Numbered from the stretch's first letter, positions 54,131-63,098 are shown. The stretch: DNA of 64,000 nucleotides from DATAOG01 sp963798075 (GCA_963798075.1 CAWCRU010000018.1:124001-188000); one strand, 5' to 3'. The notes: generated from the letters alone by a model not told the origin. Program-made: numbers and translations.

Positions 54131-55305
54131 AATACGTCGACGAGTTCCGCGACCCGGACAAGGCGCGCGCTCTGCTGCGGCAGATCGAGCGTCTGGTCGG
54201 CGAGATCGAGACCTGCCGCAGGCGGCCTTTGCAGCTGATGGAGGTCTGCGGCGGCCACACCCACTCGATCTTCAAATACGGCCTCGAGACCATGCTGCCG
54301 GCTGAGATCGAGCTCGTGCACGGGCCGGGCTGCCCGGTCTGCGTGCTGCCGATGGGCCGGGTCGACGACTGCGTGGCGCTGGCCGAGCACCCGAGCGTCA
54401 TCTTCACGACCTTCGGTGACGCCATGCGCGTGCCCGGCTCGAAAAAAAGCCTGCTCCAGGCCAAGGCCGACGGCGCCGACGTGCGCATGGTCTATTCGCC
54501 GATGGACGCGCTCAGGATCGCCGGGGCCAATCCGGACAAGGAGATCGTCTTTTTCGGGCTTGGCTTCGAGACCACGATGCCGAGCACGGCACTCACCGTG
54601 CTCGAGGCCGAGCGCCAGGGCATCCGGAATTTTTCCTTGTTTTGCAATCACATCACGATCATCCCGACGATCAAGGCGATCCTGGATTCGCCCGAGCTCA
54701 CCCTCGATGGCTTCGTGGGCCCAGGGCATGTCAGCACGGTGATCGGGACGGCACCCTACGACTTCATCTCGCGCCACTATAAGAAGCCGCTGGTGGTGGC
54801 GGGCTTCGAGCCGCTCGACATCCTGCAGTCGGTCTGGATGCTCCTGAAGCAGATCAGGGAGGGCCGCTGCGAGGTCGAGAACCAGTACCAGCGGGTCGTG
54901 CCCGAGGCGGGCAATCGGCCGGCGCTCGAGGCGGTAGCCCTGGTCTTCGAGCTGCGCGAGTTCTTCGAGTGGCGCGGCCTCGGCTCGATCGATCATTCGG
55001 GCGTCCGCATCCGCGAGGCCTATGCGGCCTTCGATGCCGAGCGCAAATTCTCGGTGCCCAACCTCAAGATCGCCGATCCCAAGTCCTGCCAGTGCGGCGA
55101 GGTCCTCAAGGGCGTGATCAAACCCTGGCAGTGCAAGGTGTTCGGCACGGCGTGCACGCCGGAGACGCCGCTCGGCGCGCTCATGGTGTCCTCGGAGGGC
55201 GCCTGCGCGGCCTACTACAACTATGGTGGCGTGCAGCTTGCCGAGCTGCTGCGCGCGCGGGCCGGCCCGAAACCGGAGCGAGAACCGGAGCGGGCGATCG
55301 GATGA
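54127..55305 (+). CDS. hypD: Hydrogenase maturation protein HypD
   Basis: HypD is the [4Fe-4S] scaffold on which the Fe(CN)2CO group is built with HypC and HypE. The 392 residues include MEVCGGHTHSIFKYG, HGPGCPVCVLP (redox-active cysteines), GFETTMPSTA, GPGHVSTVIG, and the C-terminal cluster-binding region SCQCGEVLKGVIKPWQCKVFG (in part) with ACTPETPLGALMVSSEGACAAYY in part. It is coupled to the SIS gene and to hypE by ATGA overlaps. Confidence 0.97.
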   Translation: MKYVDEFRDPDKARALLRQIERLVGEIETCRRRPLQLMEVCGGHTHSIFKYGLETMLPAEIELVHGPGCPVCVLPMGRVDDCVALAEHPSVIFTTFGDAMRVPGSKKSLLQAKADGADVRMVYSPMDALRIAGANPDKEIVFFGLGFETTMPSTALTVLEAERQGIRNFSLFCNHITIIPTIKAILDSPELTLDGFVGPGHVSTVIGTAPYDFISRHYKKPLVVAGFEPLDILQSVWMLLKQIREGRCEVENQYQRVVPEAGNRPALEAVALVFELREFFEWRGLGSIDHSGVRIREAYAAFDAERKFSVPNLKIADPKSCQCGEVLKGVIKPWQCKVFGTACTPETPLGALMVSSEGACAAYYNYGGVQLAELLRARAGPKPEREPERAIG

Positions 55306-56396
55306 GCGCGCGCGGGCTGCCGGTCGCTTCGGGCGCGCAGGCGGGCGGCATCCGCCGGCGCAGCGGCAAGCTGCGCGATACCCGCATCACCCTCTCGCAC
55401 GGCGGCGGCGGCAAGGCGATGCGCGACCTGATCGACGACGTCTTCGTCGCGAGCTTCGCCAACGAGGTTCTGGCGACCATGGAGGACCAGGCCCGGATCC
55501 CGCTCGCCGACCTGCTGGGCGCGGGCGATCGCCTGGCCTTCACCACCGACTCCTACGTGGTCGATCCTCTATTCTTTCCGGGCGCCGACATCGGCAAGCT
55601 CGCGGTCAACGGCACCGTCAACGATCTCGCGGTCGGCGGGGCGCGGCCGCTCTTTCTCAGCTGTGCGGTGATCCTCGAAGAGGGGCTGGACGTGGCGACG
55701 CTCCGCCGCGTCGTGGCCTCGATGCGGGCGGCCGCCGAGGCGGCCGGCGTCAGGGTGATCACCGGCGACACCAAGGTCGTGCAGCGCGGCGCCGCCGACA
55801 AGCTGTTCATCAATACCGCAGGCCTCGGCGTGATCCGCGAGGGGTTGGAGCTGCACGCCAGCGCGGCGCGGGCGGGCGATGTCGTCCTCGTCAACGGGCA
55901 CCTCGGCGACCATGGCGCGGCCGTTCTCAACGCCCGCGGCGACCTCGCGCTCGAGACCTCGATCGAGAGCGACTGCCAGCCGCTGAACGGGCTGATCGAG
56001 GCCCTTCTCGATGCGTGCCCCGAGGTCCGTTGCCTGCGCGATGCGACCCGCGGGGGCCTGGCCACCGTCCTCAACGAGTTTGCCCAGGCCGCAGACGTCG
56101 GCATGCGGATCGACGAGCGCGCCCTGCCGATCCGGGACGAGGTCAAGGGCATGTGCGAGCTCCTGGGCCTCGACCCCTTGTACCTCGCCAACGAGGGTAA
56201 GCTCGTGGCGGTGGTGCCCCCCCGCTCCGCCACGACCGCGCTCGCGGCGCTGCGCGGGCATCCGGCCGGCCGGGACGCGGCGCGCATCGGCGAGGTGCAC
56301 GAGGCGCCCGCCGGCACCGTGCTGCTGGACACCGTCTTCGGCGGCGCCCGGATCGTCGACATGCTGGTCGGCGAGCAGCTGCCGAGGATCTGCTGA
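55302..56396 (+). CDS. hypE: Hydrogenase maturation protein HypE
   Basis: HypE dehydrates the thiocarboxamide on its C-terminal Cys to thiocyanate, giving CN. The start at 55302 gives 364 residues ending LPRIC, the expected C-terminal PRIC with the reactive cysteine. The AIR-synthase-like fold shows LSHGGGGKAMRDLIDDVF, FTTDSYVVDPLFFPG, GDTKVVQRGAADKLFINTAG (in part) and RDATRGGLATVLNE. It is coupled to hypD. Confidence 0.97.
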   Translation: MSARGLPVASGAQAGGIRRRSGKLRDTRITLSHGGGGKAMRDLIDDVFVASFANEVLATMEDQARIPLADLLGAGDRLAFTTDSYVVDPLFFPGADIGKLAVNGTVNDLAVGGARPLFLSCAVILEEGLDVATLRRVVASMRAAAEAAGVRVITGDTKVVQRGAADKLFINTAGLGVIREGLELHASAARAGDVVLVNGHLGDHGAAVLNARGDLALETSIESDCQPLNGLIEALLDACPEVRCLRDATRGGLATVLNEFAQAADVGMRIDERALPIRDEVKGMCELLGLDPLYLANEGKLVAVVPPRSATTALAALRGHPAGRDAARIGEVHEAPAGTVLLDTVFGGARIVDMLVGEQLPRIC

Positions 56397-56426
56397 TGGC
56401 GCGCCGGGGACGCGAGCCGGCCGGCC

Positions 56427-56756
56427 ATGCATGAGCTCAGCATCACGCAGAGCATCGTCGACGCCTGCGCCGAACGGGCAGAGGGCGCCCGCGTCAACCG
56501 CGTGCGCGTGGAGATCGGCCGGCTGACCTGCGTGCAGCCCGATGCCCTGCGCTTTTGCTACGACGTCTGCACCGAAGGCACGAGCCTTGCGGGCTCCGAG
56601 CTGGAGATCATCGAGATCCGGGGCCGCGCCCGCTGCCGCGCCTGCGGCGAGGAGCTCGAGCTGGACGACCTGCTGACCCCTTGCGGCTGCGGCTCCCACG
56701 ACCTCGAGCTGATCGCCGGCGAGGATCTCAGGATCAAAGAGATGGAGGTGATGTAG
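56427..56756 (+). CDS. hypA: Hydrogenase nickel-insertion protein HypA
   Basis: HypA delivers nickel with HypB. The 109 residues start MHELSITQSIVDAC, where His2 is the nickel ligand. The zinc site is built from CRACG and CGCGS (Cys pairs near residues 74-77 and 90-92; the second pair is CxC rather than CxxC in this protein). It is followed immediately by hypB, whose GTG overlaps the last base of the stop codon. Confidence 0.95.
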   Translation: MHELSITQSIVDACAERAEGARVNRVRVEIGRLTCVQPDALRFCYDVCTEGTSLAGSELEIIEIRGRARCRACGEELELDDLLTPCGCGSHDLELIAGEDLRIKEMEVM

Positions 56757-57637
56757 TGTGCACGACCTGCGGCTGCTCGGATCACGCCGAGGCCACGCTC
56801 ACCGACCCGAACAGCGGTCAAAGCAGGCCCATCGGGGCGCACGGGCATCACCATCACCACGACCATGGTCATGAGCACGGCCACGCGCACGCCCACGACC
56901 ACATTCATGACCACGTCCACCATGACCACGTCCACGGCACCACGGTTGCGCTCGAGCAGAGGATCCTGGCCAAGAACGAGCGCTACGCCGAGCGCAATCG
57001 CGGCTGGCTGGAGGGCCGCGGTATCCTGGCGCTGAACCTGATGAGCGCGCCCGGCGCCGGCAAGACCACGCTGCTCGAGCGGACCATCCGGGCGCTGGGC
57101 GACGAGCTGCCGGTCAGCGTGGTCGAGGGCGATCAGGAGACCATGCTCGATGCCGAGCGCATCGCCGCCACCGGCTGCCGGACCCTCCAGGTCAACACCG
57201 GCGCCGGCTGCCATCTCGAGGCGGAGATGCTGGCCGACGCCTTGAAGCAGCTCGCGCCGCCTTTGAACTCGCTGCTCATGATCGAGAACGTCGGCAACCT
57301 CGTCTGCCCCGCCCTGTTCGATCTCGGCGAGCGCGCCAGGGTCGTGATCCTGTCGGTCACCGAGGGCGAGGACAAGCCGATCAAGTACCCGCACATGTTC
57401 CGCGCCGCCGACCTCATGATCCTGAACAAGATCGACCTTTTGCCGCATGTCGATTTCGACGTCGGGCGCTGCCTCGCCTACGCCCGTCGGGTCAACCCCG
57501 GGATCGAATGCCTGCAGCTTTCGGCGACCACCGGGCAGGGCCTCGATTCCTGGCTCGACTGGCTGCGCCGGCGGGTCGGCGCTCTCGCGGAAATGACCGT
57601 TCAGGCCGTCAATCGCGGCGCCGATTCGATCAGTTGA
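56756..57637 (+). CDS. hypB: Hydrogenase nickel-incorporation GTPase HypB
   Basis: HypB stores nickel and hydrolyses GTP during nickel insertion. The GTG at 56756 gives 293 residues and includes the N-terminal metal-binding motif MCTTCGCSDH, which an internal start would miss. A histidine-rich nickel-storage stretch (19 His between residues about 27 and 61) follows. The G domain has SAPGAGKTTLLERT (P-loop), EGDQETMLDAERI, NTGAGCHLEAEM and LNKIDLLPHV. The end overlaps the convergent flavoprotein gene by eight bases. Confidence 0.96.
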   Translation: MCTTCGCSDHAEATLTDPNSGQSRPIGAHGHHHHHDHGHEHGHAHAHDHIHDHVHHDHVHGTTVALEQRILAKNERYAERNRGWLEGRGILALNLMSAPGAGKTTLLERTIRALGDELPVSVVEGDQETMLDAERIAATGCRTLQVNTGAGCHLEAEMLADALKQLAPPLNSLLMIENVGNLVCPALFDLGERARVVILSVTEGEDKPIKYPHMFRAADLMILNKIDLLPHVDFDVGRCLAYARRVNPGIECLQLSATTGQGLDSWLDWLRRRVGALAEMTVQAVNRGADSIS

Positions 57638-58736
57638 AGAACCGGCTCGGCCTGAAGTCGTCGAGCTCGGGGCGCGGGCGCTCGCGCACGACTTCGTCGG
57701 CGATCGCCTGCGCCAGGAAGGGCGACAGCGTGACGCCGCTGTGGGTCACGGCGAGGTAGTAGCCATCCAGCCTCGGCATCGGGCCGACCGCCGAGAGCCC
57801 GTCCTTCGGCATCGGCCGCAGGGCGATCCTCGCCGCCTCGGGGACGACCCCCCGCAGGCAGGGGAGCAGCCTTCGGGCGCCTTCCATGACCGCGAGCGCG
57901 GCCGGCATCGAGGGCGTCGGCGTCATCTCGATCGAGACCAGCTGGTCCGCTTCGCTGGTCCGCATCATCAGGCGCCCGGCGCCGTCCGGGCGGTAGTGGA
58001 CCTGCGGCGAGAGCACCACGTGCCGGGTGCTGGTCGCGACCGGCGGCGTGAACACGAGGAAGCCCACGGTCGGCGCGAGCGGCAGCTTGGCGCCATCACC
58101 GTCGGGGAAGCTGTCGGCCCAGCTTCCGGCGCAGCTCACGACCGCGTCCGCTGCAATGCTCTTGCCGTCGGAGGTCCGGACCCCTTTGACCCGGCTGCCG
58201 GCAGTCTCGATCGCCGTCACTCTGGCACCGCAGCGTAGCTCGGCGCCGTGCGCGATCGCCGCTTTCACCATGGCGTTGGCGTAGGGGACCGGATCGAGCC
58301 AGCCGTCCTCGCAGAAGAAGGAGATCGGCTCGTCGTCGTCGATGCGATCGGGGTCGATGTCGGGCTCGAGCTCCTTGAGCCTCGCCTTGCCGATCAGCTC
58401 GACCGGATAGTCCCAGGCCTCGAGCATCCTGATCTTGTCGAGCAGGGCCGGGCGTCCGGCCCGGTCGCCCCACTCGATCATGCCGCTCGGGTGCCACCAG
58501 CCGGGCGAACCGAAGGCTTCGTGCACCGCCTTGTGCGCCGCCATGCCGGCGCAGTTGAGGTCGTGATAGGACTTGGGCGGCTTGCAGTTGGCGTTGGTCC
58601 AGGCGAAGCTGGTCCCGGAGGTGCCGCCGCCCACCCGGTTGGCCTCGAGGATGACGACCGAGGCTCCGGCCTCGGCGAGGCGCCAGGCAACCGCCGAACC
58701 GATGACCCCCGCTCCGATGACCGCGATCTTCATCAT
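57630..58736 (-). CDS. FAD-dependent amino acid oxidase/dehydrogenase (DadA-like)
   Basis: The 368-residue flavoprotein starts MMKIAVIGAGVIGSAVAWRL with the GxGxxG dinucleotide-binding motif and continues VVILEANRVGGGTSGTSFAW. The C-terminal region HSGVTLSPFLAQAIADEV (in part) is typical of the DAO family. It is likely to oxidise an amine or amino acid related to the substrate of the upstream ABC importer. It is the last gene of the minus-strand operon 62901 to 57630. The true substrate cannot be read from sequence. Confidence 0.88.
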   Translation of the reverse strand: MMKIAVIGAGVIGSAVAWRLAEAGASVVILEANRVGGGTSGTSFAWTNANCKPPKSYHDLNCAGMAAHKAVHEAFGSPGWWHPSGMIEWGDRAGRPALLDKIRMLEAWDYPVELIGKARLKELEPDIDPDRIDDDEPISFFCEDGWLDPVPYANAMVKAAIAHGAELRCGARVTAIETAGSRVKGVRTSDGKSIAADAVVSCAGSWADSFPDGDGAKLPLAPTVGFLVFTPPVATSTRHVVLSPQVHYRPDGAGRLMMRTSEADQLVSIEMTPTPSMPAALAVMEGARRLLPCLRGVVPEAARIALRPMPKDGLSAVGPMPRLDGYYLAVTHSGVTLSPFLAQAIADEVVRERPRPELDDFRPSRFFN

Positions 58737-58770
58737 GGATCTCCTCTGCGGAGCCCGGTGTGCCGATTGC

Positions 58771-59895
58771 TTAGGCCCTGATTTCGAGGCGGTGGATGGT
58801 CGCGGCTTCGACCGCCGGCCAGTCGATGCCGATGCCGAGGCCGGGCGCGTCGGGCACCCGGACGTCGCCCTGGGCGTCGGGCCGGATCACGTCCAGGGCG
58901 CCATGTTCGAATGCGGGATAGGGTGCCGGCTGCTCGAAGTAGCGGCAGTTGGTGTGCGCGAGCATGACGTGCAGGTTGGCGGCCTGGGTCAGGGTATAGC
59001 CCCAGCACTGCAGTTCGCAGGTGGTATTGTGGGCCTCGGCGAGCGCCATGATCTTGCGCGCCGGCGTGATGCCGCCCGCGATCGTGACGTCGACCCGGGC
59101 GGCGCTCCAGGCGCCCGCCGCGAGGCCCCGCTCGACGCCGGCGAGGTCGAGGACCGTGTTGCCGCCCGGCAGGATCGGCACGGCGCTGTGGCGGCGGAGC
59201 AGGGCGTAGCCTTCGAGATCGGTGTCGAGCAAGGGCGCCTCGAACCAGGTCAGCCCGAAGGGCTCGAGCCGCCTGGCAGCGCTCAGCGCCTGATCGCGCG
59301 TGTAGCGCTGCTCGACGTCGAGCATCAGGGCGAGACCCTGGTCAGCGAGCGCGCGGTGCACCGTCTCGACCATCGGCAGATCGCGCGACGGCTCGCACCA
59401 GCAATGGAACTTGACCGCCGTGAACCCCTCCGCTTGGCGCGCGGCGCAGTAGTCGACGTAGGCCTGGGCGTCGGCGAGCAGCGGGGTACTGGCGTAGGCC
59501 GGGACGCGGTCGCGGGCGCCGCCCAGCAGCTGGTGGAGCGGCAGATCGGCGAGCTTGGCGGCCATGTCCCAGAGCGCGATGTCGACGAGCGCGCCCGCCT
59601 GCGGCACGAGCGGCGTGTTGAGCGAGCGCAGGCGGAACCAGAGCGCCTCCCGCTCGAGCGCGCTCCGGCCGATGACCTCCGGCAACAGGTAGCGCAGGGT
59701 CTCGGCGACCGAGCGGTCGAACGAGTGCGAGGAGCACATCGCCGCCCCTGCGATACCCTCGAGGCCACCTTTGGTCGTGAGCTTCAGGATCGTGTTGGCC
59801 ATGTATTGCTCGGGCATCCCCTGCGCCCAGGCGTAGCGCTCGGTCTCGGGCCCGACGACCCAGACCTCGGCGCGCTCGATTGCAAGATCGCGCAT
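58771..59895 (-). CDS. Enolase-superfamily enzyme (mandelate racemase/muconate lactonising type)
   Basis: The 374-residue enzyme has the capping N-terminal domain (QYMANTILKLTTKGGLEG in part, FRLRSLNTPLVPQAGALVDIALWDMAAKL in parts) and a TIM barrel. The barrel motifs are AVKFHCW (KxH, where the family usually has KxK), LMLDVEQRY (Asp ligand), WFEAPL (Glu ligand) and LPGGNTV, where Asn stands at the third ligand position, as reported for glucarate dehydratases. I cannot assign a substrate. A racemase, epimerase or dehydratase acting on an imported amino acid-like or acid-sugar compound is plausible given its operon. Confidence 0.88.
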   Translation of the reverse strand: MRDLAIERAEVWVVGPETERYAWAQGMPEQYMANTILKLTTKGGLEGIAGAAMCSSHSFDRSVAETLRYLLPEVIGRSALEREALWFRLRSLNTPLVPQAGALVDIALWDMAAKLADLPLHQLLGGARDRVPAYASTPLLADAQAYVDYCAARQAEGFTAVKFHCWCEPSRDLPMVETVHRALADQGLALMLDVEQRYTRDQALSAARRLEPFGLTWFEAPLLDTDLEGYALLRRHSAVPILPGGNTVLDLAGVERGLAAGAWSAARVDVTIAGGITPARKIMALAEAHNTTCELQCWGYTLTQAANLHVMLAHTNCRYFEQPAPYPAFEHGALDVIRPDAQGDVRVPDAPGLGIGIDWPAVEAATIHRLEIRA

Positions 59896-59911
59896 CGCTC
59901 ATTCCTCCGCT

Positions 59912-60685
59912 TCAGGGTGTACCGCCCACGGCACTCTCGCCATGCCAGCCGAGATGGCTGAGGAACTCGCGCGTGCGGGCGACGCGCGGGTTCTCGAAAA
60001 TCACCGCGGGCGTGCCTTCCTCGATCACCCGGCCGCGGTCGAACACCACCACCCGGTCGCCGACCCGGCGCGCGAAGTCCATCTCGTGGGTGACCACGAC
60101 CATGGTCATGCCCTCGTCGGCGAGCGCCTTCATGACCGCCAGCACTTCGCCCACGGTCTCCGGGTCGAGGGCCGAGGTCGGCTCGTCGAACAGCATGAGG
60201 TCGGGCTGCATGGCGAGCGCGCGGGCGATCGCGACCCGCTGCTGCTGGCCGCCCGAGAGCTGCGCCGGGTGCTTTGCGGCGTGATCGGCAAGGCCGACCT
60301 TGACCAGCAGCGCCATCGCCCGCGCCTCCGCCGCCGCGGGCTTCAGGCCAAGCACCATCCGCGGCCCGATCGCGACGTTGCGCAGGGCCGTGAGGTGAGG
60401 AAAGAGCTCGAAGTTCTGGAACACCATGCCCATGCGCCGGCGGATCTGGCGCACATCACGCTGCCCCGGCCGGACCTCCTCGCCATCGAACCGGATGCGC
60501 CCGCCGTCCGGCTGCTCGAGCGCATTCAGGCAGCGAAGGAACGTCGATTTGCCGGAGCCCGAGGGCCCGATCAGGCAGACGACTTCGCCCCGGGCGACGC
60601 TCAAGGAGACGCCCTCGAGAGCGAGCTGGACGCCGAACCGCTTGACCACGCCCTCGGCGAGAAGGATCGGCGCCGCGCGGCTCAT
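59912..60685 (-). CDS. Polar amino acid-type ABC transporter ATP-binding protein
   Basis: The 257-residue ATPase shows Walker A GPSGSGKSTFLR, signature motif LSGGQQQRVAIARALA, Walker B LMLFDEPTSALDPE, and the H-loop VTHEMDFA. The sequence around FDEPTSALDPETVGEVLAVMKAL (in part) is of the GlnQ/HisP family. It is coupled to the permease gene by a four-base overlap and powers import of the substrate caught by the 62901 binding protein. Confidence 0.95.
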   Translation of the reverse strand: MSRAAPILLAEGVVKRFGVQLALEGVSLSVARGEVVCLIGPSGSGKSTFLRCLNALEQPDGGRIRFDGEEVRPGQRDVRQIRRRMGMVFQNFELFPHLTALRNVAIGPRMVLGLKPAAAEARAMALLVKVGLADHAAKHPAQLSGGQQQRVAIARALAMQPDLMLFDEPTSALDPETVGEVLAVMKALADEGMTMVVVTHEMDFARRVGDRVVVFDRGRVIEEGTPAVIFENPRVARTREFLSHLGWHGESAVGGTP

Positions 60686-61341
60686 TCGATCACCCGGAAG
60701 CGGCGGTGGATCCAGTCGACGAGCTTCGCCTGCGGATAGCCCATCAGCCAGTAGAGCGCCGCCATGGCACTCAGGATCTCGAGGATCCGATAGGTCTCGG
60801 CCCGCAGCTTGAGCGCGACGTAGGAAAGGTCGGCGACCGCGATCACCGACACGAGCGACGTGTCCTTAAACAAGGAGACCCAGGTCGAGGCGAGCGCCGG
60901 CAGGACGCGCATCACGGCCTGGGGCAGGACGATCTTGAAGAACACCTGCGGCGTGCTCATGCCGAGTGCCAGGCCCGCGTTCCACTGGCCCGCCCGGATC
61001 GATGTGATGCCGGCGCGGAAGGTCTCGGAGTTGAAGGACGAGATGTTGCAGATCAGGCCCACCAGGGCGGTCGTCCATTCCGAGAACCGGATGTCGAAGA
61101 AGGCCGGCAGGACGTAGAACGCCCAGTAGAGCTGGAGGATCAAGGGCGTCGCGCGGAAGAACTCGACGAAAGCGGTCGCGAGCAGCCGGACCGGTGCGAC
61201 GGGCGCCATGCGCAGCGCGGCCAGGATCAGGCCGCCCGGGATCGCGAGCGTCATCGTGATCACGGTCAGCATGATCGTGACGGCCGCTCCTTGCAGCAGC
61301 AGCGGCAGGTTGGCCCAGACGACCGCCCACTCGAAGGTCAC
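60682..61341 (-). CDS. Polar amino acid-type ABC transporter permease
   Basis: The GTG start at 61341 overlaps the upstream permease stop (GTGA) and gives 219 residues. Several transmembrane helices are present (LLLQGAAVTIMLTVITMTLAIPGGLILAAL in part). The HisM-type motifs FVEFFRATPLILQLYW, NSETFRAGITSIRAGQWNAGLALGMS (in part) and LPQAVMRVLPAL mark the ATPase-docking loop. It forms a heterodimer with the permease encoded at 61338. Confidence 0.94.
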   Translation of the reverse strand: MTFEWAVVWANLPLLLQGAAVTIMLTVITMTLAIPGGLILAALRMAPVAPVRLLATAFVEFFRATPLILQLYWAFYVLPAFFDIRFSEWTTALVGLICNISSFNSETFRAGITSIRAGQWNAGLALGMSTPQVFFKIVLPQAVMRVLPALASTWVSLFKDTSLVSVIAVADLSYVALKLRAETYRILEILSAMAALYWLMGYPQAKLVDWIHRRFRVIE

Positions 61342-62003
61342 GACGAGCCCAGATGGGCGACGCGCCGATACAGACGATCGACCCCGCGCGCCACCGGATA
61401 GCACAGCGCGAAGTAGACCAGCATGGCGCAGCTGTAGATCTCGAACGGCCGAAAGGTCTTGCCGGCGACGATCTGCGACTGGCGCATCAGCTCCGGGACG
61501 GCGATCACCGAGGCGATCGCGCTGTCCTTGATCGCGATCACCAGGAGCGAGCCGAGCGCCGGCAGCATCCGGATCAAGGCCTGCGGCAGGATGATCGAGC
61601 GGACCGCCTGCGTCCGGCTCATGCCGAGCGCGAGCGCCGCCCGCATCTGGCCGGGCCGCACCGAGGTGAGGCCGGCGCGGATGACTTCTGCGACGTAGGC
61701 CGCAAGATGCAGGCCAAGCGCCGTGATCCCGGCGGTCACCGCGTTCAGCGAATGGCCGACCAGCAGCGGGAAGGAGAAGTAGGTCCAGACCAAGACCACC
61801 AGGACCGGGATCGCCCGCATGGTATCGACGTAGAAGCCGAGGACCAGCTCGAGTGCCCGGCCGCCGTAGACCCGGCCGGCGCCGACGAGAAGGCCGAGGA
61901 CCGTGCCGACCAGCATCGAGGCGAGGCTGACCAGCACCGTCGTGCCGAGCGCCTTGGCGAGGAATGGCCAAGCGGCGACGATCGGCGACAGGTCGATGGT
62001 CAT
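61338..62003 (-). CDS. Polar amino acid-type ABC transporter permease
   Basis: The 221-residue HisM/GlnP-type permease contains FYVDTMRAIPVLVVLVWTYF in part, AYVAEVIRAGLTSVRPGQMRAALALGMS in parts and IILPQALIRMLPALGSLL, the EAA loop. It is the first of two paired permeases, located 52 bases after the binding protein gene. Both permeases lie in the same operon as the ATPase. Confidence 0.94.
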   Translation of the reverse strand: MTIDLSPIVAAWPFLAKALGTTVLVSLASMLVGTVLGLLVGAGRVYGGRALELVLGFYVDTMRAIPVLVVLVWTYFSFPLLVGHSLNAVTAGITALGLHLAAYVAEVIRAGLTSVRPGQMRAALALGMSRTQAVRSIILPQALIRMLPALGSLLVIAIKDSAIASVIAVPELMRQSQIVAGKTFRPFEIYSCAMLVYFALCYPVARGVDRLYRRVAHLGSS

Positions 62004-62055
62004 CGGCGCCAGGCGGCGCCCTCGGCCATGGGCGCGAGGTCAGGCCGTTCGGCGA

Positions 62056-62901
62056 TCAGCTGCCCTTGAGCAGCTCCAATTCGGCCGCCGTGACCTGGTC
62101 CTTGACCTCCTCGTAGACCGCCTGCAGCCAGTCGCGGAACACGGTGTCCTTCTTGTCCACGGCGAGGCCCACGCCGGTCGCCATCTCGTTGCTTTGCAGG
62201 CAATCGTCCCCGGCGGGAAACACCACGAGGCCGGGGACCTGCTTGTCGAGCTGCGGCCAGGCGACGTTGTCGATCGAGGCGAAGTCGGCGCGCTTGGACA
62301 TCACCTCCTCGACCGGCGCGTTGGCGCCCGAGCCTGAGACCGCGCGGAACTTGACCTTGGGGAAACGGGTCGGCGCCCAGGCCTCGGGCGGCGTGCCGGT
62401 GAAATACGCCATGGTGAGGTCGTCCCGGTTCAGATCGTCGACGCTCTTGGCTTCCTGGAGCTTGGGATTGCTCGCAAGGCCGAAGAAGCAGAGCGAGGAG
62501 CGCGAGTAGACGACGAAATTGACGACCTCGAGGCGCTTGGGCGTGACCGCGAGCGGCGCGATCGAGATGTCGGCATCGCCAGTCGCAAGGATCGGAACCT
62601 TGGTCTCGTGGCTGACCGGCACGACCTCGAGGGGCACGCCTAGGCGCTTGGCGTACTCCTTGGCCAGCACCCAGGCCGGGCCCGAGAACTGCTCGCCGCT
62701 GCCGGTCGTGTTCTCGGGCAGCCACGGGAACTCGCCGATCGCGGCGACCCGCAGGCTGCCGCGTTCCTTGATGGCATCGATCTTGGGACTCTGGCCCGGC
62801 GCCGGCACATCGGTGGATGCGGCGTGGCCGGGGGACGTCAGGAGCACGGTCGCGAGGGCGGCAACGGACAGCGCGGCGCCCCGGCGGGTCAGGTGAAGCA
62901 T
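62056..62901 (-). CDS. Amino acid-type ABC transporter substrate-binding protein
   Basis: This periplasmic family 3 solute-binding protein has 281 residues. It has a Sec signal peptide (LSVAALATVLLTSPGHA) and then KERGSLRVAAIGEFPWLPEN, ATGDADISIAPLAVTPKRLEVVNF in parts and MAYFTGTPPEAW, the usual fold landmarks. The ligand is not deducible; the enolase and DadA-like genes downstream suggest an amino acid derivative. It is the promoter-proximal gene of the operon and is divergent from the 63099 gene. Confidence 0.93.
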   Translation of the reverse strand: MLHLTRRGAALSVAALATVLLTSPGHAASTDVPAPGQSPKIDAIKERGSLRVAAIGEFPWLPENTTGSGEQFSGPAWVLAKEYAKRLGVPLEVVPVSHETKVPILATGDADISIAPLAVTPKRLEVVNFVVYSRSSLCFFGLASNPKLQEAKSVDDLNRDDLTMAYFTGTPPEAWAPTRFPKVKFRAVSGSGANAPVEEVMSKRADFASIDNVAWPQLDKQVPGLVVFPAGDDCLQSNEMATGVGLAVDKKDTVFRDWLQAVYEEVKDQVTAAELELLKGS

Positions 62902-62989
62902 GGCGGTCCTCCCTGGAAACGCGGTTGAGCGATGATAGGGACCACGGCTGGAGGCGGCAAGCTGGGAGGCCCGAGCCTTCCAAACCCGC

Positions 62990-63029
62990 TTGACACCGGT
63001 TTAGTTTAGTTCAGTAAGTTCACTAAACC
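62990..63029 (+). promoter_or_regulatory. Promoter with overlapping palindromic operator
   Basis: A consensus -35 TTGACA lies at 62990-62995. Starting within the spacer, GTTTAGT (63004-63010) and ACTAAAC (63022-63028) form a 25-base inverted repeat with an 11-base centre, preceded by a further GGTTTAGT at 62998. The -10 is weak (around 63012-63018). The overlap with the promoter suggests repression; the repressor type is not identifiable (ROK and LacI families use sites of this sort). It could act on the 63099 gene, the divergent importer, or both. Confidence 0.45.
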
Positions 63030-63098
63030 TGCGCCCCGATCCGATACGGCGTCGGCGGGGAGGGCGCATCCGCAAGGGTGCAAGATGGGAGCACAGCG

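Noticed and set aside
60682..61971. A long frame joining the second permease to upstream sequence
   Set aside because: Upstream of 61341 the frame is out of register with the first permease; the real start is the GTG at 61341 that overlaps its stop.
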